From NCBI RefSeq assembly GCF_024112395.2, contig NZ_CP078013.2, positions 4,588,001 to 4,652,000 of the forward strand: 64,000 bases of DNA, in the 5' to 3' direction. Below, one piece after another: positions 44,396-53,511 of the stretch (within the stretch, counting starts at the first letter, position 1; each line of letters opens with the position of its first letter). This DNA is from Pseudomonas pergaminensis (GTDB lineage Bacteria > Pseudomonadota > Gammaproteobacteria > Pseudomonadales > Pseudomonadaceae). Made by a program: the position numbers and the translations under genes. Under the pieces are notes generated by a model. That model had not been told where the DNA came from. It saw nothing but the letters and a program-made list of their open reading frames with translations, and did not search any database.

Positions 44396-44691
44396 TTTAC
44401 GAGATCGCCGTGCTGCCGGTTCCTAAAGAACACATCGACGCGTTCAGGCGGGCCTTTGGAAAGAAGGCGCCGTTACTGAGTCGTGCCAAAGGCTACCTGG
44501 GCCACATGCTCGCACAAGGGATCGAGACGCCTGAACGATTCAACCTGATTGTGCGCTGGGCGTCGCTGGAGAATCACACGCCGGGGTTTGAAGCGAGTGA
44601 GGATCATCGGGTGTTTAGGTTGGGACTGGAAAAATACTTTTCGGAGGAGCCGCAGGTTTATCACATTGAGGGGGCGGTTTTGAGCGGCTAG
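44392..44691 (+). CDS. Antibiotic biosynthesis monooxygenase (ABM) domain protein
   Basis: A 99-aa ferredoxin-like-fold protein ([34 protein letters not shown]). ABM proteins include cofactor-free quinol monooxygenases such as YgiN. The start at 44392 is fixed by the family's usual N-terminus and by overlap with the stop of the preceding oxidoreductase remnant. A quinone reductase next to a quinol monooxygenase would have been a functional pair. Confidence 0.8.
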   Translation: MIYEIAVLPVPKEHIDAFRRAFGKKAPLLSRAKGYLGHMLAQGIETPERFNLIVRWASLENHTPGFEASEDHRVFRLGLEKYFSEEPQVYHIEGAVLSG

Positions 44692-44802
44692 AAAAATCCA
44701 AGGCAAAAAAAGCCTGCATCGCTGCTGGCTTCTTTTTATGTCGCTATCTGGCTCCACGACCAGGACTCGAACCAGGGACCCAATGATTAACAGTCATTTG
44801 CT
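44691..44802. repeat. Direct repeat copy A: terminator plus 3' part of tRNA-Asn (degenerate)
   Basis: About 112 bp that match 56554-56666 nearly base for base, in the same orientation. It includes the tRNA terminator and tRNA-Asn from the CCA end through the anticodon arm. Beyond the match the tRNA 5' half is scrambled, so this is not a working tRNA. Confidence 0.75.
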
Positions 44803-44981
44803 ACCGACTAGTCACAACTGGGCCACGAAAAACGTGCTGGAGAAATAGAATCGCTGCATAGCGTGAGTACGCGAATACGTCACGCCACGAAAGTTAGTCG
44901 GGTTGGGTTGGCTTGTCAAAGCGTGGCAAAACAATGACCTGTAGGAAAAGGAGGCGTCCTCTGTCAGCTACCGAGCAATCT

Positions 44982-45389
44982 TCATGCCTCACTTAACTTC
45001 CTGACCAACGTAGCCGCCATTAGCTTCAACGTTCTGCTCTCTGCCTCAAATCCTTCATCTAGAGCGCGTAAGACCTGCGCCCTGTCATGAATGTAGCCAG
45101 CCAAAAAAACTGACTCAATTGATTCAATTGCATGAATGACAACCGACTCCTCTCCAGCTTTTAGAAGCGTTAGCAAAACACGCAACGCCCGCTCATCATT
45201 CGAGTCACCGAGAGACTCCGCGCACCGACCTCGCCAGACTTCAGACTTCGCCAGAAGAGTAGATTCAAGTTCGTCCCAGCTTGAATTATCAAACTGAGAG
45301 ATCTTGGAGGCCGCGACATCAATTCCTACATCCGACCAGTAATCTTCTGACCCTATTGAATCCAGCAAAAATTCATATTCTTTAAACAT
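44982..45389 (-). CDS. HEAT-repeat-like protein, possible toxin-immunity protein
   Basis: A 135-aa acidic, all-helical protein. The repeating helices DERALRVLLTLLKAGEESVVIHAIESIESVF resemble HEAT repeats found in immunity proteins. It is AT-rich relative to the neighbours. It starts 10 bp after the end of a short reading-frame remnant that looks like a toxin C-terminus. The pair sits just inside the tRNA-like repeat. The immunity role is inferred from this arrangement. Confidence 0.6.
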   Translation of the reverse strand: MFKEYEFLLDSIGSEDYWSDVGIDVAASKISQFDNSSWDELESTLLAKSEVWRGRCAESLGDSNDERALRVLLTLLKAGEESVVIHAIESIESVFLAGYIHDRAQVLRALDEGFEAESRTLKLMAATLVRKLSEA

Positions 45390-45399
45390 ATTTCACCTA

Positions 45400-45480
45400 T
45401 CAGAATTTCGTCGGATCCGTACAGCCTCTGCCACAAGGATAGCCAGCAGTAACGCGTTCCCCAACCTTGATGACACATTT
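45400..45480 (-). pseudogene. Possible toxin C-terminal remnant
   Basis: An open frame of 26 codons, closed upstream by TAG, encodes VGERVTAGYPCGRGCTDPTKF and stops 10 bp before the HEAT-type gene. The Cys/Pro/Gly-rich ending looks like the tail of a secreted polymorphic toxin, but the piece is too short to assign a family. Confidence 0.3.
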
Positions 45481-45661
45481 CTAGATCCCTCTATATGGCG
45501 TAGTGCCATCAATGAGCGGCGATCTTAAGATGGCGATATAGTGGCGTCAATTAAATGTACAACTTTGTACCACTACCGACTCCAAGAGAATGGGTATTGC
45601 CGGCCTTGGGTGGGCCGACTGCTGCCTCTCACAACATCGGCCCTAAGCGGTCGCTCGCCGG

Positions 45662-46441
45662 TTAACGACGGACCATCGATTCGCCCAGACGTGTCAGAGC
45701 TGCACGTAGCTCTCGGTCATTACCTCCGAGCGCATTGCTGGCGATGGCTGCGTTTCTCAACAGGATCGACGCCGCATGTTCGATGTGTTCCTTGAGCAGA
45801 CGGTCGGACGGACCGGACAAGGTCAGCGCCCCTTTCAACTCATGGCCCATGGCAAACACCGGCACTGATACGGCGGTAGTTTCCGGGTCCCGCTCGCCGA
45901 AGGAACAGGCCCAGAAGCGTTCGCGGACCTCGGTCAATGCAGGCTCCGCATCGCGGGAAAAGGCCCGAAGGATCTTGCCTGACGCTCCGGCCTGCAACGG
46001 AAAGCGCGCGCCTTCCAGCACCGAAACCCGCACCGCACGCTTGGGCTCGACCCGAAACAACACGACGCGGCTGCCGTTTTCCAGCACGTAGAACGAAGAG
46101 GTTTCACCGCTTTCCTCAGTGATCGACTCCAGCAAGGGGTGAATCACGTCGCGCAGTCGGAACGAGGTCTGGTACAGCTGCGACAAACGCAGAGGCTCAG
46201 GGCCGACCGAGTAACGACCATCGGTGAGGCGACGGACGAACCCGGCTTTTTCCAGCGAGGCGATCAGGCGCAGGATGGTGCTTTTGTACAACCCCGTCCG
46301 CCGCGCGATTTCGGCCAGGGCCAGACAGTCCTGCTCGATGCTGAAGGCCGACAAAATGGCAAATGCGCGGTCGACGGCAGCCACGCCGCCTTCGGCATTG
46401 GCGGCCTGGTCGGAAAGGTTTTTTTCAGATTCGGTAGTCAT
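45662..46441 (-). CDS. IclR-family regulator of the CoA-transferase/HMG-CoA lyase locus
   Basis: A 259-aa IclR protein: N-terminal winged helix (AVDRAFAILSAFSIEQDCLALAEIARRTGLYKSTILRLIASLEKAGFVRR) and a C-terminal GAF-like effector domain. ATG 46441 is chosen over a GTG two codons earlier. It is the last gene of the operon starting at 50102. Palindromes in the divergent promoter at 50133-50355 are its likely targets. Confidence 0.88.
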   Translation of the reverse strand: MTTESEKNLSDQAANAEGGVAAVDRAFAILSAFSIEQDCLALAEIARRTGLYKSTILRLIASLEKAGFVRRLTDGRYSVGPEPLRLSQLYQTSFRLRDVIHPLLESITEESGETSSFYVLENGSRVVLFRVEPKRAVRVSVLEGARFPLQAGASGKILRAFSRDAEPALTEVRERFWACSFGERDPETTAVSVPVFAMGHELKGALTLSGPSDRLLKEHIEHAASILLRNAAIASNALGGNDRELRAALTRLGESMVRR

Positions 46442-46561
46442 AGACACTCATTGTCGATTCGTCGCTCGCAGGCGGCGGATGATTCGCAAACCACCCCGCC
46501 AACCCGCAAGACAATATCAGAGCCGCCCGATCCCTTCTGAAAAAAGTGCAGCCGCTGCTCA

Positions 46562-47878
46562 CTACTCGCGCAGGAAGAAGCGAAGCGAGACGACCATTGC
46601 TGCGGCAACGAACATGATGCAGCCCATGACCATCAGACCTGCGGTGAACGACCCGGTGTAGTCCTTCAAAAAGCCCATCAGGTAAGGCCCGACAAACCCG
46701 CCAAACGCGCCAATGGAATTGATCAGTGCGATTCCACCCGCTGCGGCTTGCCCGCGCAGGAACTTGCCCGGCAAAGTGTAGAAAATCGTCTTGCCAGCGA
46801 TCGTGCCGATCAGCGCTAAAGTGATCCCTGCCAGTGCCGGAACCAGCGCGTCCATTCGCAGCGCCAGGATTAACGCAAAGCCTGCCAGCAGCATGGCCAC
46901 GGTCAGGTTGAAAATGCCTTTGCCGGTACGGTCCACATGTTTGGCCCAGATCAGTAGCGCTACAGTGGCAAAGAAGTACGGAATGGCCGCAACCCAGCCG
47001 ATCATGCTGACTTCAACACCATGGGCCTTGAGCATCTGCGGCAACCAGATACCGATGCCGTAGGAGCCCAGGGTGAAGCTGAAGGTGATCGAGCTGAGAA
47101 TCCACACGCGTGGGTCTTTGAGTGCGGCCTTGAAGCCATGGCTGTGCTGACCTTTGCTCTGCTCTTCGGCGAGCATGCCGGTCAGCACATGGCGTTCTTC
47201 GGCGGTCAGCCATTTGGCCTCGGCCGGGTGGTTGGTCAGCACCTTCAAGGTAATCAAACCGAGGATGCACGCTGGCACCCCTTCGATGAGAAACATCCAC
47301 TGCCAACCCGCAAGCCCGAGCAAACCGTGCATCTGCAACAGCCAGATCGACAGCGGCCCACCCACCAGAAACGAGATCGGCGTGGCCACGGTAAACCAGG
47401 CCAACACCCGCGTGCGGTATTGCGCGGGGAACCACAGGGTAAGGAAGAAAATCACGCCGGGAAAGAAGCCGGCTTCAGCGATGCCGAGGATCAAGCGCAC
47501 AATATAGAAGCTGTACGGCCCGACGATCATCGCGGTGGCGGCAGCGGCCAGGCCCCAAGTGATCATGATCCGCGCCATCCAAAGGCGGGCGCCGAAACGG
47601 TACATCGCCAGATTGCTCGGCACTTCGCACAGGCAGTAGCCGAAGAACATGATGCCCGCGCCAAGACCGAACTGCGTGGCGGTCAGGCCCAACTGCTCGG
47701 TCATCTGCAACGCGGCGTAGCCGACGCTGGTGCGGTCCAGGTAATTGAAGAAATACGCCAGCGCGAGCAAGGGGATCAAGCGCCAGGCGGCCTTGTGCAG
47801 GACGCGGGTCTGCTCGGCATCCAGGGAGCGCACGCTGCTGATATCGCTGCTGTGCGGGGGTGTCGTGACGATGGCCAT
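46562..47878 (-). CDS. MFS transporter, ACS family (organic anion)
   Basis: A 438-aa, 12-helix transporter ([49 protein letters not shown]). ATG 47878 has TGAGGAAA upstream and replaces a longer start. ACS members carry sugar acids, tartrate, phthalate or other carboxylates. It follows the CoA-transferase gene in the operon, separated by a hairpin at 47910-47934. Confidence 0.88.
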   Translation of the reverse strand: MAIVTTPPHSSDISSVRSLDAEQTRVLHKAAWRLIPLLALAYFFNYLDRTSVGYAALQMTEQLGLTATQFGLGAGIMFFGYCLCEVPSNLAMYRFGARLWMARIMITWGLAAAATAMIVGPYSFYIVRLILGIAEAGFFPGVIFFLTLWFPAQYRTRVLAWFTVATPISFLVGGPLSIWLLQMHGLLGLAGWQWMFLIEGVPACILGLITLKVLTNHPAEAKWLTAEERHVLTGMLAEEQSKGQHSHGFKAALKDPRVWILSSITFSFTLGSYGIGIWLPQMLKAHGVEVSMIGWVAAIPYFFATVALLIWAKHVDRTGKGIFNLTVAMLLAGFALILALRMDALVPALAGITLALIGTIAGKTIFYTLPGKFLRGQAAAGGIALINSIGAFGGFVGPYLMGFLKDYTGSFTAGLMVMGCIMFVAAAMVVSLRFFLRE

Positions 47879-47909
47879 GACGGGTTTCCTCAGCATTTAT
47901 TTTTATAAG

Positions 47910-47934
47910 GCTGACGGCGGGAATGTCCGTCAGC
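47910..47934. terminator. Intra-operon hairpin
   Basis: GCTGACGG and CCGTCAGC form a perfect 8-bp stem between the CoA-transferase stop and the MFS start. With no T-run it may be a processing or attenuation site. Confidence 0.4.
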
Positions 47935-47964
47935 TACAGGAATCAGGAATCCCTTCCAGCGGTA

Positions 47965-49164
47965 TCAGCGAACGATGCCACGCCCGCGCAACGCTTCGAT
48001 GTCACCCGACGCGTAGCCCATTTCTTCGAGCAGCTCGGCAGAGTGACTGCCCATTTGCGGCACATTGAGGCGGGTATTGAAGCGACGACCATTCATCTCG
48101 AACGGCAGCATTGGCACCTTGACCGCGTCGCCGTTCTCCAGCGTCAGATGGGCCAGCCCACCCGACTCGTTCAGGTGCCGGTCCTCGAACAGGTCCTGCG
48201 GCCGCTGGATCGGCGAAAACGGCAGGCCCGTCTGCTCGCACAGGTCCATGACCTCCTGCTTGCTCATTTGCGCCAGACGCTCGCGGACCTGCGGCAGAAT
48301 CCTCGCCCGGGCCTGCACGCGCTGGGTGTTTTTCACCAGTTCAGGGTCGCGCCCCAGCTCTGTAAAGCCAAAACCCTGGCAGAAATTGACCCACTGGCTA
48401 TCGCTCACCACGCCCATGAACACCTGCTCATCGCCCAGGGTATTGAACACGTCGTAGATCGCCCAGGCTGACAAACGACTGGGCATCGGCGCGGCAGGCT
48501 TGCCAGTGGTTGCCATCTGCATCATGTGTTGCCCCACCAGAAACGCTGAGTTCTCGAACAGCCCGGTCTGCACGAACTGCCCTTCCCCGGTGTTTTTGCG
48601 TTGCCACAGCGCCGCCAGAATCGAGATGGCGCTGAACATACCGCCCATTACGTCATTGACCGAGGCACCGGCGCGTAGCGGGCGGCCTTCGGGACCCGTC
48701 ATGTAGGCCAGGCCCGTCATCATCTGCACCACCTCGTCCAGCGCAGTGCGATGTTCATACGGCCCCGGCAGAAAGCCTTTCATCGAGCTGTAGATGATGT
48801 CCGGCTTGATCGCCTTGACCTGCTCGTAGCCCAGGCCGAGCTTGTCCATGGCGCCGGGACGAAAATTCTCGGTGACCACATCGGCGCTTTCGATCAGCTT
48901 GCGCACCGCGGCCATGCCTTCCTCGGTCTTGATGTCGACCGCGAAGCTTTTCTTGTTGCGGTTGTAGGTCATCCAGTAGCCAGCGCCGGAGCCGGTCAGA
49001 CGACGCGTGTTGTCACCCTCGGGCGTCGGCTCGACCTTGATCACTTCAGCGCCGAGGTCAGCCAGCACCAGTCCACAGGTCGGGCCCATGACCATGTGCA
49101 CGAACTCGACCACGCGCACGCCTGCCAGCGGCAGCGCCTGAAGGTTCCGATTGAGCAGGCTCAT
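47965..49164 (-). CDS. CaiB/BaiF family (class III) CoA-transferase
   Basis: A 399-aa family III CoA-transferase ([35 protein letters not shown] at the N-terminus). The catalytic Asp probably lies in GASVNDVMGG. It moves CoA between carboxylic acids. Because it overlaps an HMG-CoA lyase gene by 4 bp, its substrate is probably hydroxymethylglutarate or a similar branched hydroxy-diacid, as in the human homologue SUGCT. That is inference. Confidence 0.88.
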   Translation of the reverse strand: MSLLNRNLQALPLAGVRVVEFVHMVMGPTCGLVLADLGAEVIKVEPTPEGDNTRRLTGSGAGYWMTYNRNKKSFAVDIKTEEGMAAVRKLIESADVVTENFRPGAMDKLGLGYEQVKAIKPDIIYSSMKGFLPGPYEHRTALDEVVQMMTGLAYMTGPEGRPLRAGASVNDVMGGMFSAISILAALWQRKNTGEGQFVQTGLFENSAFLVGQHMMQMATTGKPAAPMPSRLSAWAIYDVFNTLGDEQVFMGVVSDSQWVNFCQGFGFTELGRDPELVKNTQRVQARARILPQVRERLAQMSKQEVMDLCEQTGLPFSPIQRPQDLFEDRHLNESGGLAHLTLENGDAVKVPMLPFEMNGRRFNTRLNVPQMGSHSAELLEEMGYASGDIEALRGRGIVR

Positions 49165-50102
49165 CGCGCACCTCCGGCGTAATGGAAATTCTTGCCGACG
49201 CCTGCGTCAGGGATGAAGCCATACAGCGGCTCTCCCGGCAGGCCCTGTTTCAGCCAGGCGCGAGCGGCCACCAGCTTGTCGATGTCCACGCCGGTGCGCA
49301 GGCCCATGGACTCGAGCAGGTAGACCAGATCCTCGGTCACGATATTGCCCGACGCCCCCGGCGCATACGGGCAACCGCCGATACCGCCCTGAGAGGCATC
49401 GATGGTGGTGACGCCAACGTCCAGCGCCGCGACCACATTGGCCAGGCCCTGCCCACGGGTATTGTGAAAATGCGCGCTGCCGGCCTTGCTGCCGATCTCG
49501 TTGCGCAGACGGGTGAACACGCGACGCACCTGCGCCGGATTGGCGTACCCCACAGTGTCGGCGAGCCCGACTTCATCGACGCCCAGCTCGACCATCGTAA
49601 GGGCCATGCGCAGCACGTCGTCCTCGGGCACCTCGCCCTGAATCGTGCAACCGAACACCGTCGACAGCCCGGCCTCGACCTCGACGTGCGGGAAGCGCTC
49701 GTTGCGCAGGGCCATCACCGTGCGCACTTCGTCGTAGACCTGTTGATGGGTCTTGCGGATGTTGGCCAGTGAATGGGGCTCGCTGACGGAAATGGGCAGG
49801 GTGATCTTTTGTACGCCCGCGTTGAACGCTGCCTCGGCGCCCTTGAGGTTCGGCACCAACGCGGTAACGAACACGTCCGAACGCTGACGCATGTGCGCCA
49901 CCAACTCGGCGGCATCGGCCATTTGCGGCAGCAGTCGGGGGGACACGAACGAGCCGACCTCGATCTCCTTCAAGCCCGCGTCGGCCAGGGCCGTCAGCCA
50001 TTGAAGCTTGAGCGCAGTGGGCATGGTCGCGCTAATGCTTTGCAGGCCATCACGGGGGCCGACCTCGCTGATCAGGATGTCCAGGTTGTTATTAGAGTTC
50101 AT
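49161..50102 (-). CDS. Hydroxymethylglutaryl-CoA lyase family protein
   Basis: A 313-aa TIM-barrel lyase. Arg17 and Asp18 (EVGPRDGLQ) and the catalytic-cysteine motif GIGGCPYAPGASGN match HMG-CoA lyase, which splits HMG-CoA into acetyl-CoA and acetoacetate. Related enzymes cleave citramalyl-CoA-like thioesters. It is first in the operon, 31 bp from a palindromic operator. Confidence 0.9.
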   Translation of the reverse strand: MNSNNNLDILISEVGPRDGLQSISATMPTALKLQWLTALADAGLKEIEVGSFVSPRLLPQMADAAELVAHMRQRSDVFVTALVPNLKGAEAAFNAGVQKITLPISVSEPHSLANIRKTHQQVYDEVRTVMALRNERFPHVEVEAGLSTVFGCTIQGEVPEDDVLRMALTMVELGVDEVGLADTVGYANPAQVRRVFTRLRNEIGSKAGSAHFHNTRGQGLANVVAALDVGVTTIDASQGGIGGCPYAPGASGNIVTEDLVYLLESMGLRTGVDIDKLVAARAWLKQGLPGEPLYGFIPDAGVGKNFHYAGGAR

Positions 50103-50132
50103 CGCCGGGTCTCCGGGTGGTGGAATGCAATA

Positions 50133-50149
50133 GTTCTATCTGACAGAAC
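50133..50149. promoter_or_regulatory. IclR operator A
   Basis: GTTCTATCTGACAGAAC is palindromic (GTTCT...AGAAC) and is the exact reverse complement of the site at 50339-50355. It is 31 bp from the lyase start. Confidence 0.6.
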
Positions 50150-50318
50150 ACTGTTCTGAAATAATCATGAGCCGACAAAATCCCACTGTCAACGCCTCTC
50201 ATCCCAAGCGATGCGCCAGGGCGCTCCCGAGAGCGTTGGGAGTGCCTGGTGATGAATGGCGAAATGAAAAACAGACAATCCCGGTGGGTTGACAGCTGAA
50301 AAAATAAAGTCAAACCTT

Positions 50319-50355
50319 GTTCTATCTGCAAACACAACGTTCTGTCAGATAGAAC
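50319..50355. promoter_or_regulatory. IclR operator B with adjoining half-site
   Basis: GTTCTGTCAGATAGAAC (50339-50355) mirrors operator A. GTTCTATCTG (50319-50328) repeats one arm 10 bp away. It lies 76 bp before the SMP-30 start. Confidence 0.6.
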
Positions 50356-50431
50356 AAAAACAATAAGGCGAAAAGGTCTCGTCACCAGCAAGATCGGTGC
50401 TTTCCGTTCGCCCCCCGTAGGAGCTGATCCT

Positions 50432-51358
50432 GTGAGCCTGTATGCCCCGCCTCGCGATTTGTCGACCCGCGTGTTCACCACGCTGCCCGAAGAATTCTGG
50501 AAAGACGGCGACTCCGACTGGGTACGCGCCAACAAACCAGGGCAGAAGGTCAAAAGCTTTCTCGAAGGGCCGTCCTTCGACCGGGACGGCAACCTGTACG
50601 TCACCGACATTCCCTACGGCCGCATCCTGCGCATCGACCCTCATGGCCACTGGACGTTGATCGCCGAGTACGATGGCTGGCCCAACGGTTTGAAAATCCA
50701 CCGCGACGGGCGGATTTTCATCGCCGATTACAAGCAAGGGATCCTGACGCTCGCTCCGCACACCGGCGCGGTGACGCCGTTCCTCACTCACAGCCGCAGC
50801 GAAGGCTTCAAGGGTGTCAACGACCTATTCTTCGATGCCGGCGGCAAGCTGTACTTCACCGATCAGGGCCAGACCGGCCAGCAGGACCCGACCGGTCGCG
50901 TCTACGCCTATGATCTGGAAAAGCAGACCCTCACGCGTCTGATCGACAACGGCCCGAGCCCCAATGGCCTTGTCATGGACCTCGCGCAGAACGCGCTCTT
51001 CGTGGCGATGACTCGGGGCAACGCTGTCTGGCGCCTGCCGATCCAACGCGACGGCGGCACCAGCAAGGCGGGCATTTTCACCGCCATGGCCGGGGGCGTC
51101 AGTGGCGCCGACGGCATGGCGCTGGACAGCGAAGGCAATCTGTATGTGTGCGATGCCGGTAACGGCTGCGTCTGGGTGTTCGACCCTCACGCCGTGCCGC
51201 TGTACCGCATTCGCTCGTGCACCCAAGGCCGCACCCTGACCAACCTGGCGTTCGGTGGCGAGGGCAATCGGCAATTGTTCATCACCGACTCTTCTACCGG
51301 TTCCATCCTGGTCGCCGACCTGCCCCACAGCGGCCAGCCGATGTTCTCGCACCACTAA
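50432..51358 (+). CDS. SMP-30/gluconolactonase-like lactone hydrolase
   Basis: A 308-aa six-bladed beta-propeller (FLEGPSFDRDGNLYVTDIPYGRILRID, GVNDLFFDAGGKLYFTDQG). Metal ligands typical of SMP-30 are visible: the Glu of LEGP, the Asn in NDLFFD and a later Asp near GADGMALDSEGNLYV. GTG start with AGGAG upstream. It likely opens a lactone form of the locus's substrate. Confidence 0.85.
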   Translation: MSLYAPPRDLSTRVFTTLPEEFWKDGDSDWVRANKPGQKVKSFLEGPSFDRDGNLYVTDIPYGRILRIDPHGHWTLIAEYDGWPNGLKIHRDGRIFIADYKQGILTLAPHTGAVTPFLTHSRSEGFKGVNDLFFDAGGKLYFTDQGQTGQQDPTGRVYAYDLEKQTLTRLIDNGPSPNGLVMDLAQNALFVAMTRGNAVWRLPIQRDGGTSKAGIFTAMAGGVSGADGMALDSEGNLYVCDAGNGCVWVFDPHAVPLYRIRSCTQGRTLTNLAFGGEGNRQLFITDSSTGSILVADLPHSGQPMFSHH

Positions 51359-51466
51359 ACCCGCAACACGCTGAATCCTGTGCGCCTGCTGCACCGGCTT
51401 CGTTCGGCCCGAAGAACGCGAGCCGTCCCGCGCTCGCCCCCTACAAAACCAATAAAAGGGATGCCC

Positions 51467-52753
51467 ATGTTGATCTTTCTGAGCTACGCCATGATCGTCT
51501 GCTTCATGTACCTGATCATGAGCAAGCGCCTTTCACCGCTGGTGGCGCTGCTGCTGGTGCCGATCCTCTTCGGTTGCCTCGGCGGTTTCGCCACGCAACT
51601 GGGCGGCATGATGTACGACGGCGTGAAGATGCTCGCCCCCACCGGCATCATGTTGACCTTCGCGATCCTGTATTTCTGCATGATGACCGACGCCGGTCTG
51701 TTCAACCCGCTGATCAAGGTGCTGTTGCGGCTGGTCAAGGGCGATCCGCGCAAGATCGTTGTCGGCACCGCCGTGCTGGGGTTGTGCGTCGGCCTGGACG
51801 GCGACGGCGCAACCACGTACATCATCGCCACAGCAGCTTTTTTGCCGCTGTATCGTCTGACCGGCATTCGTTTGCAGGTCATGGCCACCGTGCTACTGCT
51901 GGCCATCGGGGTGATGAACATCCTGCCGTGGGCCGGGCCGTTTTCGCGAGCGGCCAGTGCCATGCACGTCGACATCACCGAACTGTTTTTACAGATGGTT
52001 CCCATCATGATTGCTGGCGGTGTATGGGTGATTTTTGCCGCCTGGTGGCTAGGTCGAATGGAATACCGCCGTTTGGGTATTGTCAGCGTCAGCGAAGACA
52101 AGGTGCTCGAAGGCTACGCACACGTTCGCCTGAGCGACCCGAAATTTCTGTTCAATGTGGTCCTGACGGTCGCCCTCATCAGCTCGATGATGCTCAGCCT
52201 GATGCCGCTGCCGATCCTGTTCATGGTCGCCTTCGGCCTGGGTTGCCTGATCAACTACCCGACGCTCAAACAGCAGAAGGAAGTCATCGGTCGGCACGCC
52301 GACAATGTGTTGGCCGTGACCCTGCTGATTTTTGCGGCGGGCATCTTCGTCGGCATCATGGGCGGCACCGGGATGATCAAGGCTATCTCCGATAACCTGA
52401 TCGCCATCCTGCCAGAGCAGGCTGGCCACGGCATGTCAGTCATCACCGCGCTGCTCAGCATGCCGTTCACCTACGTCCTGACCAACGACGCGTTCTATTT
52501 TGGAGTGCTGCCCATCCTCGCCGAAACCGCTGCCCACTACGGCATCGGCCCCCACGAAATGGCCATCGCATCGTTGATCGGCCAGCCAGTGCACCTGCTC
52601 AGCCCACTGGTGGCCTCCACTTACCTACTGTGCGGGCTGCTGGACATTGACTATGGCGATAACCAGCGGGTCTCGCTGAAGTGGACCTTCGGCACCGTGC
52701 TGGTGATGTTGGTCGCGGCCATCGCAACTGGCGCGATCACGGTCATAAACTGA
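51467..52753 (+). CDS. CitMHS-family carboxylate transporter
   Basis: A 428-aa permease with 11-12 helices (MLIFLSYAMIVCFMYLIM...KRLSPLVALLLVPILFG; GLDGDGATTYIIATAAFLPLY). ATG 51467 is chosen because AAAAGGG ends 6 bp upstream, whereas ATG 51461 directly abuts it. CitMHS proteins import metal-citrate complexes or related acids. It is downstream of the lactonase and probably IclR-controlled. The locus therefore encodes two different carboxylate importers. Confidence 0.85.
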   Translation: MLIFLSYAMIVCFMYLIMSKRLSPLVALLLVPILFGCLGGFATQLGGMMYDGVKMLAPTGIMLTFAILYFCMMTDAGLFNPLIKVLLRLVKGDPRKIVVGTAVLGLCVGLDGDGATTYIIATAAFLPLYRLTGIRLQVMATVLLLAIGVMNILPWAGPFSRAASAMHVDITELFLQMVPIMIAGGVWVIFAAWWLGRMEYRRLGIVSVSEDKVLEGYAHVRLSDPKFLFNVVLTVALISSMMLSLMPLPILFMVAFGLGCLINYPTLKQQKEVIGRHADNVLAVTLLIFAAGIFVGIMGGTGMIKAISDNLIAILPEQAGHGMSVITALLSMPFTYVLTNDAFYFGVLPILAETAAHYGIGPHEMAIASLIGQPVHLLSPLVASTYLLCGLLDIDYGDNQRVSLKWTFGTVLVMLVAAIATGAITVIN

Positions 52754-52839
52754 ATGCTCAACAGGTTGATTTGCGGATCTGGATGTCAATGCAGCGAGGC
52801 AATTTCAACAACCCTGAACCGGCTCTACCGTACAACCGC

Positions 52840-53508
52840 TCAGGAATCGCGCTGAGTGCCCTGGCGCAGCGCATCAAGATGTTGTTGGGCCTGGGCGGCT
52901 TGGCAATAGGCGTTGAGGATGCCTGCGATCTGGTCGTCATCCAGGGTATGGCCCTCATGCATCACGCCGGCGGATTGAATCAGGATCTGCGGCTGGGGTT
53001 TGTTCAGGGCCAGCGCCTGGTTGCCGAACAGCTGTCGCGTGGCGCGATGCACAGGCAGGGGCGCACCGGGTCGCAAAATCAGTTTCTGCACGGTCAGCCA
53101 GCCTTCCTCACTGACGCTGACGTCGGCAATTTCGACGAGATCGACCGGCGCACTCAAGGTGTCCACAAACAACTGGCGGCGGGTCAGGCGCATAAAGGTA
53201 TGTTGCCCGGCGTTGCGGTGCTGCCAAGTGAGCAGTACGAACACCACGGCCATCACCGCGGCACACACGGCCAAGCCGTTGTAACCTCGGTGCAGCCCGA
53301 AGCCCAGCAAGCCCAGGGCAATCAGCAAAAACAGCGGACCGCGCACCTTGTAACGGCGCGAATTGGTGAATTCGGTCTGCTCGGGCACGCGATGGATGAC
53401 CTGCTCGAGTTCGGCGATCGCACGCTCGCGCTGAGCTTCGCGGGAGTCGGCATATTCCTGACTGAGTGTGCTGGCGAGATCCGACAGCGGATCGGAGGGT
53501 TGGGTCAT
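52840..53508 (-). CDS. Uncharacterised membrane protein of the M48 operon
   Basis: A 222-aa protein: charged N-terminal helix (about residues 10-50), two adjacent membrane helices (GPLFLLIALGLLGFGLHRG and GLAVCAAVMAVVFVLLTW) and a C-terminal soluble domain of about 120 residues. It starts 3 bp after the M48 protease stop. No family was recognised. Confidence 0.75.
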   Translation of the reverse strand: MTQPSDPLSDLASTLSQEYADSREAQRERAIAELEQVIHRVPEQTEFTNSRRYKVRGPLFLLIALGLLGFGLHRGYNGLAVCAAVMAVVFVLLTWQHRNAGQHTFMRLTRRQLFVDTLSAPVDLVEIADVSVSEEGWLTVQKLILRPGAPLPVHRATRQLFGNQALALNKPQPQILIQSAGVMHEGHTLDDDQIAGILNAYCQAAQAQQHLDALRQGTQRDS

Positions 53509-53511
53509 GGG

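Larger units (their letters stand above)
50103..50431. other. Divergent promoter region with IclR operators
   Basis: 329 bp between the lyase and SMP-30 genes, AT-rich. It contains the two full palindromes and one half-site listed separately, and no gene. Confidence 0.6.

Noticed and set aside
44751..44830. Second tRNA-Asn gene
   Set aside because: Only the 3' half matches. The 5' half cannot form the D-arm or acceptor stem, so it is a remnant.
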